DNA from: Diplolepis rosae
Lineage: Eukaryota; Arthropoda; Insecta; Hymenoptera; Diplolepididae
Assembly: GCA_030998225.1 (NCBI GenBank)
Contig: JAPYXD010000680.1
Span: 2,728,001-2,792,000, forward strand
Length of the DNA: 64,000 nt
Reading direction: 5' to 3'
Each line of letters opens with the position of its first letter. The stretch's first letter is position 1. A program made the translations under genes and the position numbers. Positions 57,605 to 64,000 of the stretch are shown piece by piece. The notes below the pieces were generated by a model. The model was not told the origin of the DNA. It did not search any database and saw only the letters and a program-made list of their open reading frames with translations.

Positions 57605-58790
57605 TAAACCAATGTTCTTAGGAGATGGACGTAAACGGCCCCCACCACTGACCCGTGTGGAGCCTTACAGAACCAAACGCGGCGTGTCGGTGTGTCCCCA
57701 CTTTATCGCTTCGATTTCACGCTGTCGGCTGTTAGGCCAAGGTCGAGAATTAATTATGTTTATCTCGACTTCGTGTAAAAGAGGCGCGAAGCAGACGACA
57801 AATTTAAAATGATAAAATAAATAGTTAAAGATATTAGCTTTATTTTCCAGATATTTTGATATACAATTACATAAAATGAATATCTGAAAGTTTGTTTTGA
57901 ATTTTAGGATGATCTAGACATTTGATAAATAATTTTTTAGGAAAATTTATGATTTAATAAGTGTTTAAAGTCTCAAAACAAAACATCGAGTTATATATTT
58001 TTTAGCCTTGCAAATAAATTATTTGAAATTAAAAAATTACGGGGAGAATCTTTCATATTAAGATAAAATAAATCATGGAATTCAAATTTTAAAAAAACTG
58101 TTCGAATAAAATACTCTGAAAAGTTTTTTTTTAATAAACAAAATTATACATTGAGATTTCTTTGTTATGAAGTAAAATTGACGAATATTATAATAATGAA
58201 ATACTAACAAAAAACTTTTTTGAATACTTAGAAACTTTTATATGACAATTTTATTATATAAGCGTGAATTAAAGGTTTGATTTTTGAAAAAATGAATAAA
58301 TGTATTTTATTATTATATTTGTCAATTTTGCTTCATACCAAAGATTGCTCAATGTGTGTTTTCGTTTGCAAAATAAGATATAATTTATTTCATTTTCAAA
58401 CAATCAAACATTTTATTTACATTTATTTGTTGAAATTGCCATGTAAAAGATGTCAAGAATAATAAAAGTTCTTTTCGAGGTATATTATTCCAAAGGAATT
58501 TTTATAAATTTTATTTTATACTAGAGAAATTGAAGGTGAAATTTTCAGCACGAAATTGAATCTAGTTTTTAATTTTTTCAATAATAAAACCTTATCACAA
58601 TTATGTATTAAAAAAAAAGTTTTTTCAAAAGTGTTACGTATTTTAGAAATTTTTTTTCGAAGTGTAATTTCGTATGCAACATTAGATATAGTTTACATAT
58701 ATTTTAAAATAATCAAACCTCTTATGTATACTTGGATATTAAAATTGTCATGTGAAGGATTATAAGTATTCTAAATGTTCTTCCAAAGTA
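57605..58790 (+). repeat. 1.2-kb repeat, inverted partner of 21840-23090
   Basis: GC-rich start (GTAAACGGCCCCCACCACTG, CGCTTCGATTTCACGCTGTC), then the unique AT-rich part, then degenerate units of about 185 bp. Order and content match 23090-21840 in reverse. Confidence 0.65.
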
Positions 58791-59216
58791 TTCAATTCCA
58801 ATGAAATATTTTTCTTCATGTCAGGGTAATCTCATGATGTAATTTCTTATCCAAATTTAGATACAATTTATATTATTTTATATTCAAACCCTTCATTTGC
58901 ACAGGCATTGAATTTATTATACAATTAAACATCGGTAATTAAATGTTCACCATCTGTTGTTTCAGCTTTTTTTCAAGTGATTTAATTTTTATAAAAACAA
59001 ATTAAATTTTTTTCCTCATCTGTTGTTTTATCTCTATTGAAATTAATTTGATTTTGATAATAATAACTCAAATAAATTCCTGATAATATCAAGAAAGTTA
59101 ATAAAATTCTGCATCTGATGAGCTCAAATGGAAGCAAAACGTTAATTTCATAAAAAGATACACTAAGTAGTATCTTTTCATGAAAGTAACATTTTGATTT
59201 CAACTTGATCTCATTA
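58791..59216. other. Non-coding stretch
   Basis: AT-rich, with a small inverted repeat around 59105-59190 (TTTCATAAAAAGATACAC, GTATCTTTTCATGAAA). Nothing else is seen. Confidence 0.3.
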
Positions 59217-59316
59217 CCAGGTGTACAAGTATGAAACCGGTAATGACATCTATGTGTCCCTAGGTAAAACTATACGCTCTGTCAAACCAAATCATTGACG
59301 CCATTTCTTCGCATTG

Positions 59317-60600
59317 TAGACCAAGCAACAGGGAATTTTTTATGAATGATTTATGACATTATTTATTTCAGAAAACGGACTGCGCCATCAGAAGAGAGGT
59401 TGGTCATAGAGTAATTGTGTCATGTTTTGGACAACGAAATATGATTTATAAATTTGTTATTAACATTTAAGACCAAAAAATCGCACGTTTTTTAGTTTTT
59501 TGTTTATAACATTAAAGGTAATTATTCAATCTTAATGACATTAATTGGAAAGTTGTAGAAAATTGAATTGCGAACAAAATGAGTCGTCGCTTGATCTGAT
59601 GGGATAATTAAAAGCGGAGAAAATTCGGAAAAATCGGGAAATTGAGCTTTTGTTAAACAAATTAATATCTCAGTAAATTTTTAAATTTCAGGTTGAGGTT
59701 TGGTGGAAAAGTAACCGACTTTATTTCATGCGTTAATTGTAAAATGTCTGCTTGCCGCAGAGCTGTTCCGATTTTTATTTTGAAAACGGCTTTTAAAAAT
59801 ATAAATCAAGCACAACAAAACGTCAATCTTGGTTTTTCGCTAAAATGTTGCAAAGTTTGTTATAAAAAGGTCCAGACATGGCTCTGAACGCTTGAACGCA
59901 GCAAAGTTACACAGTGAACCTACTCGCCTTCTCCCCCCACCACTGTCACTTTGCTGCGTTCAAGCGTTCAGAGCCATGTCTGGACCTTTTTATAACAAAC
60001 TTTGCAACATTTTAGCGAAAAACCAAGATTAACGTTTTGTTGTGCTTGATTTATATTTTTAAAAGCCGTTTTCAAAACAAAAATCGGACCAGCTCTGCGG
60101 CAAGCAGACATTTTACAATTAACGCATGAAATAAATTAAAGTGTCAATAGCGCGGAAACGTATTATCTTAAAGTGTCCCTTTTTTTATACATTTGAAGAG
60201 CATAAAGTCGGTTACTTTTCCACCAAACCTCAACCTGAAAAGTTAAAAATTTACTGAGATATTAATTTGTTTAACAAAAGCTCAATTTTCCGGTTTTTCC
60301 GAATTTTCTCCGCTTCTAATTATCCAATCAGATCAAGCGACGACTCATTTTGTTCGCAATTCAATTTTCTACAACTTTCCAATTAATGTCATTAAGATTG
60401 AATAATTACCTTTAATGTTATAAACAAAAAACTAAAAAACGTGCGATTTTTTGGTCTTAAATGTTAATAACAAATTTATAAATCATATTTCGTTGTCCAA
60501 AACATGACACAATTACTCTATGACCAACCTCTCTTCTGATGGCGCAGTCCGTTTTCTGAAATAAATAATGTCATAACAAATTCCCTGTTGCTTGGTCTAT
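59317..60600. mobile_element. 1.28-kb near-perfect palindrome
   Basis: Arms of about 600 bp (TAGACCAAGCAACAGGGAA ... GCGTTCAAGCGTTCAGAGCC) meet around 59900-59965 with a short CTCCCCCCACCACTG centre. The right arm alone has an extra piece of about 70-90 bp near 60138-60205. TTG occurs on both outer sides. The 65-residue frame at 59693-59887 lies in the left arm and repeats in reverse, so it is not called a gene. Confidence 0.8.
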
Positions 60601-61218
60601 TGAGTTCTGTCAACAATATTTATTAATTATAAACAGTGATGACTGTCCTTCCTTTCTTCGACCGTTATATTATTATGTCATACAGGAATTGTTTAGTCGG
60701 TCTTACGGTTTATTAAATAAAATTTTCTATTAATTCTCCTTCATGTCATACAGGAATTGTTTAGTCGGTCTTACGGTCTATTAAATAAAATTTTCTATTA
60801 ATTCTCCTTCATATATTTATTAAATTCTCCTACGTTTCGACCTTACTGCAGGTCTTTTTCAAGGAATATGTTCTTCACTAAAATTTTACAAAATAATTTA
60901 AATCTAAATACATTTTTCAAAGCGAGCTAATATATATATTATTGTTATAAACGAGTACTTACATAGTTTATTAATACAAAAAACACACATGAAAATTACG
61001 TCATATTATTAAAATTGTCAATTAAAATAAAAGCCTCAACAATTGAGAGATTCAATAATTTAAAATTACATTGTAATGTGATGTGTACTATCAGGCGACG
61101 CAACACAAACTGTAGGATAGTGAGACGAAGAAACAATAAATTGAATTGAATTCACCAATGAAAAGCGTGCTCAAGCTTGAGAACGCAAACTTGGAAATCA
61201 ACGTTCAAATTTAATATG

Positions 61219-61744
61219 TTAAATAATACTATGGTAAATTTGATTAATATTCATAATTTCAGTCTTTAAATTTATGGAAATATTAAAATTTTTATTGATA
61301 TAAATTGATTCAATAATTTTTCTTTTATATTTATTGTGTTCTCTAGCTAAAATTTTAACATTATTAAAGTCGAAGAAATGATTATAATCCCAAGAATGTC
61401 GAGATAAGCCTGTATTCAAATTTTCAAGTCTACAATCTCTCTTATGCTCATAAATTCTATTTTTTAATCTCCTGCCAGTTTCACCAATATAGACTTTATC
61501 ACATCCAGTGCATTTTATAAGGTAAACTACATTGGATAGATTTTCAATTTTATCAGAATCTTTATTGTTTTTTAACAATTTTCCCAAAGTGTGGTTATTA
61601 TTGAAATAGACATTGATATGGAATTTCTTTAACCCTCTCCTAAGTCTTTCAGAAAGACCTTGGATGTAAGGTAAAGTAACTTTAATTTCATTTTTTTTGT
61701 ATTTTTCTAACCATTTCAATTTCTTTTTATCTTTAGTTGAAGTA
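61219..61744 (-). pseudogene. C-terminal part of a Penelope-like protein, inverted copy
   Basis: The minus-strand frame starts in the connector (TKDKKKLKWLEKYKKNE) and contains the complete GIY-YIG endonuclease region (CTGCDKVYIGETGRRLKNRI, YEHKRDCRLENLNTG). It ends like the main copy (NINQIYHSII). A handful of residue differences from the plus-strand copy (V for I, D for N) show little divergence. The reverse transcriptase is missing. Confidence 0.85.
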
Positions 61745-61773
61745 ACTGATATTATTTCGAACCATAACAGACT

Positions 61774-63420
61774 TTGGTGAATTTTCAAAAGAATCACAAT
61801 GATTTGATATTTGTTAAAGCTGATAAAGGTAATATTATGATGGCAGCAAATAGAAATGGTTATAATCAGACTTTAGAAAATAATTTGTTAAATAATAATT
61901 TATACAAGAATTTCAAAACTGATTTAGTTCCAACAGTTGAAAATAAATGCAATGACATTGTTTCTAGATGGGAAAATAAAAGATATATAAATGAGTTTGT
62001 CGCTTATAAATTAAAATCTCATAATAGTGTAGTGGCTAAAGCTTATGCGCTCCCTAAGGTGCACAAACCAGGTTTGAACTGGAGACTGATTGTTTCCTCA
62101 ATTGGATCACCAACTTATAATTTGGCTAAATATTTGTCTAATATCTTAAAACCGGTTTCCGGAAATACTGATTCATTTATCAAAAATAGTTGGGAACTAA
62201 AAGATATAATTACTAATATTAAAGTACCTTCAACTCATTCATTACTATCTTTAGATGTGGTCTCTTTATTTGATAACATACCTCTAGATTTAGCTTTAGA
62301 TTGTATTTTAATTGCTGTTAGAACTGTATTTAATAACACAGTTTTTTCATTTAATAATAAATTTTATAAACAGATGTCAGGTTGTCCAATGGGCTCTCCA
62401 TTATCACCTTTAGTATCAAACTTGGTCATGGAAGATGTAGAAAAACGAGCGTTATTAAAATTATCTTTTAAACCTATTCTCTACAAACGTTATGTGGATG
62501 ATATACTTACAATTATCCCGACTGATAAAATTACAGAGTTTTTTGATGTTTTTAACAATATCGAGCAATCTATTAAATTTACACTTGAAAATGAAGAAAA
62601 TAATACCTTAAACTTCTTAGAACTTAAGATTATCAAAAATATTGATGGTTCTTTAATTACAAACTGGTTTAAAAAACCTACTTGGTCTGGTTGCTATTTA
62701 AATTATGAATCTCATCATTTATTTAGTCAGAAGGTTGGGTTAATTCAAGGTTTAGTTGATAGATGTATTAAATTAAGCGACATCAAATATAGAAAAGAAA
62801 ATTTAGATGAAATCAAAGTTATTTTACAATTAAATATCTATCCACTGATGTTGATAGAGAGTGTCATTATGGAACGTGTTCATGACATATATAATACTTC
62901 AACTAAAGATAAAAAGAAATTGAAATGGTTAGAAAAATACAAAAAAAATGAAATTAAAATTACTTTACCTTACATCCAAGGTCTTTCTGAAAGACTTAGG
63001 AGAGGGTTAAAGAAATTCCATATCAATATCTATTTCAATAATAACCACACTTTGGGAAAATTGTTAAAAAACAATAAAGATTCTAATAAAATTGAAAATC
63101 TATCCAATGTAGATTACCTTATAAAATGCACTGGATGTGATAAAGTCTATATTGGTGAAACTGGCAGGAGATTAAAAAATAGAATTTATGAGCATAAGAG
63201 AGATTGTAGACTTGAAAATTTGAATACAGGCTTATCTCGACATTCTTGGGATTATAATCATTTCTTTGACTTTAATAATGTTAAAATTTTAGCTAGAGAA
63301 CACAATAAATATAAAAGAAAAATTATTGAATCAATTTATATCAATAAAAATTTTAATATTTCCATAAATTTAAAGACTGAAATTATGAATATTAATCAAA
63401 TTTACCATAGTATTATTTAA
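61774..63420 (+). CDS. Penelope-like reverse transcriptase with GIY-YIG endonuclease, 5' truncated
   Basis: An open frame of 548 residues with no stop, but no ATG at its head; the upstream part is lost. Reverse transcriptase motifs are in order: VKADKGN near residue 15, LPKVHKPG, SLDVVSLFDNIP (motif A), MSGCPMGSPLSPLVSNL (motif B) and YVDD at 240-243 (motif C). A connector follows (LPYIQGLSERLRRGLKKF), then the GIY-YIG-type endonuclease with YIGETGR at about 459-465 and YEHKRDC. These proteins copy their RNA at a nicked site, with nicking by the GIY-YIG domain. All visible catalytic motifs are intact and the frame is undamaged, so it was recently active, although the N-terminal region is missing. 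Confidence 0.9.
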   Translation: MVNFQKNHNDLIFVKADKGNIMMAANRNGYNQTLENNLLNNNLYKNFKTDLVPTVENKCNDIVSRWENKRYINEFVAYKLKSHNSVVAKAYALPKVHKPGLNWRLIVSSIGSPTYNLAKYLSNILKPVSGNTDSFIKNSWELKDIITNIKVPSTHSLLSLDVVSLFDNIPLDLALDCILIAVRTVFNNTVFSFNNKFYKQMSGCPMGSPLSPLVSNLVMEDVEKRALLKLSFKPILYKRYVDDILTIIPTDKITEFFDVFNNIEQSIKFTLENEENNTLNFLELKIIKNIDGSLITNWFKKPTWSGCYLNYESHHLFSQKVGLIQGLVDRCIKLSDIKYRKENLDEIKVILQLNIYPLMLIESVIMERVHDIYNTSTKDKKKLKWLEKYKKNEIKITLPYIQGLSERLRRGLKKFHINIYFNNNHTLGKLLKNNKDSNKIENLSNVDYLIKCTGCDKVYIGETGRRLKNRIYEHKRDCRLENLNTGLSRHSWDYNHFFDFNNVKILAREHNKYKRKIIESIYINKNFNISINLKTEIMNINQIYHSII

Positions 63421-63775
63421 CATATTAAATTTGAACGTTGATTTCCAAGTTTGCGTTCTCAAGCTTGAGCACGCTTTTCATTGGTGAATTTAATTCAATT
63501 TATTGTTTCTTCGTCTCACTATCCTACAGTTTGTGTTGCGTCGCCTGATAGTACACATCACATTACAATGTAATTTTAAATTATTGAATCTCTCAATTGT
63601 TGAGGCTTTTATTTTAATTGACAATTTTAATAATATGACGTAATTTTCATGTGTGTTTTTTGTATTAATAAATTATGTAAGTACTCGTTTATAACAATAA
63701 TATATATATTAGCTCGCTTTGAAAAATGTATTTAGATTTAAATTATTTTGTAAAATTTTAGTGAAGAACATATTC

Positions 63776-63805
63776 CTTGAAAAAGACCTGCAGTAAGGTC
63801 GAAAC
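63776..63805 (+). other. Degenerate hammerhead-ribozyme-like motif
   Basis: CTTGAAAAA precedes the stem GACC-TGCAGTAA-GGTC, followed by GAAAC. This is the order of a hammerhead core (CUGAUGA, stem II, GAAA), with the GAAAC core and stem II kept and the first core decayed. Such ribozymes are known in terminal repeats of Penelope-like elements. The inverted copy is at 60834-60863. Confidence 0.4.
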
Positions 63806-64000
63806 GTAGGAGAATTTAATAAATATATGAAGGAGAATTAATAGAAAATTTTATTTAATAGACCGTAAGACCGACTAAACAATTCCTGTATGACATGACA
63901 ATATTTAGTTCATAAACAATCAAGTTTCATACAACAACAAATTTTTTTTCGCCAGTAAAAATGTCGATTTTTGTGCCTTCAAACTACGATTTTCGGACAT

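Larger units (their letters stand above)
60675..63896 (+). mobile_element. Penelope-like element with inverted partial copy
   Basis: The main copy (61745-63896, plus strand) is 5' truncated. A 5'-truncated second copy lies upstream in reverse (60743-61744). The two share about 1 kb, 62897-63896 with 61744-60743, at near identity. A 68-bp terminal piece is tandemly repeated at 60675-60742 and 60743-60810 (ATGTCATACAGGAATTGTT). The head-to-head arrangement of truncated copies is known for Penelope-like elements. Confidence 0.85.
59217..64000 (+). mobile_element. mariner 5' part with two nested elements, runs off the window
   Basis: The end CCAGGTGTACAAGTATGAAA follows TA at 59215. Its 5' UTR is 59217-59316, 60601-60674 and 63897-63960 once the palindrome and the Penelope-like element are skipped. 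At 63961 an ATG opens MSIFVPSNYDFRT, the standard start of a mariner transposase, which runs to the window edge. Its end is related to that of the element at 24899. The reconstruction is inference. Confidence 0.6.

Noticed and set aside
59693..59887. 64-codon frame with Cys residues
   Set aside because: It lies in one arm of a palindrome and appears in reverse in the other; not protein-like beyond composition.

Overview
This is AT-rich eukaryotic nuclear DNA from an arthropod, most likely an insect. The evidence is spliced genes with GT-AG introns and AATAAA signals, DD34D mariners of several lineages, piggyBac, pogo, Tc1, P-type, Polinton-like and Penelope-like elements, and many TA-flanked MITEs. 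I suspect a hymenopteran but cannot prove it. There are no bacterial operons, CRISPR arrays or rRNA genes.

The native content appears to be one small tandem gene family. Each unit has a signal-peptide exon (copies at 5527, 20549, 33977 and 56972) followed by four phase-matched exons that together look like a trypsin (S1) fold without its catalytic residues. Unit 0 (exons 4-5, 3055-3481) runs in from the left edge. Unit 1 (5527-9941) is open and complete. Unit 2 (20549 and 30865) is a relic. Unit 3 (33977-49886) reads as a protein with two S1-like domains. Unit 4 (56972-57029) shows only exon 1. The splice sites join in frame in both units 1 and 3.

The rest is mobile DNA, much of it nested. 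0-5 kb: a mariner split by a 1.07-kb MITE, sitting in an intron of unit 0. 4.8-10 kb: unit 1 with a mariner relic, a LINE fragment and a GC-rich repeat. 11-15 kb: a foldback, then a mariner cut by a 1.2-kb Polinton-like foldback. 16-20 kb: MITEs, a dead piggyBac and an irritans-type mariner. 21-25 kb: deletion-derivative mariners and a 1.2-kb repeat with an inverted partner at 57.6 kb. 25.9-29.7 kb: a pogo/Tigger-like gene on the minus strand, split by a 1.47-kb insertion. 30-46 kb: the long introns of unit 3, full of palindromes (one containing two further elements) and a four-element nest that includes a P-type MITE. 46.3-47.7 kb: a nearly intact mariner. 50-56 kb: more mariner and Tc1 relics and MITEs. 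57-64 kb: duplicated upstream sequence, then a mariner whose 5' UTR is broken by a 1.28-kb palindrome and by a Penelope-like element with an inverted partial second copy.

The most interesting points are the array of catalytically dead S1-like proteins with a predicted two-domain fusion, and the unusually readable insertion histories, several of which are proven by empty sites elsewhere in the window.
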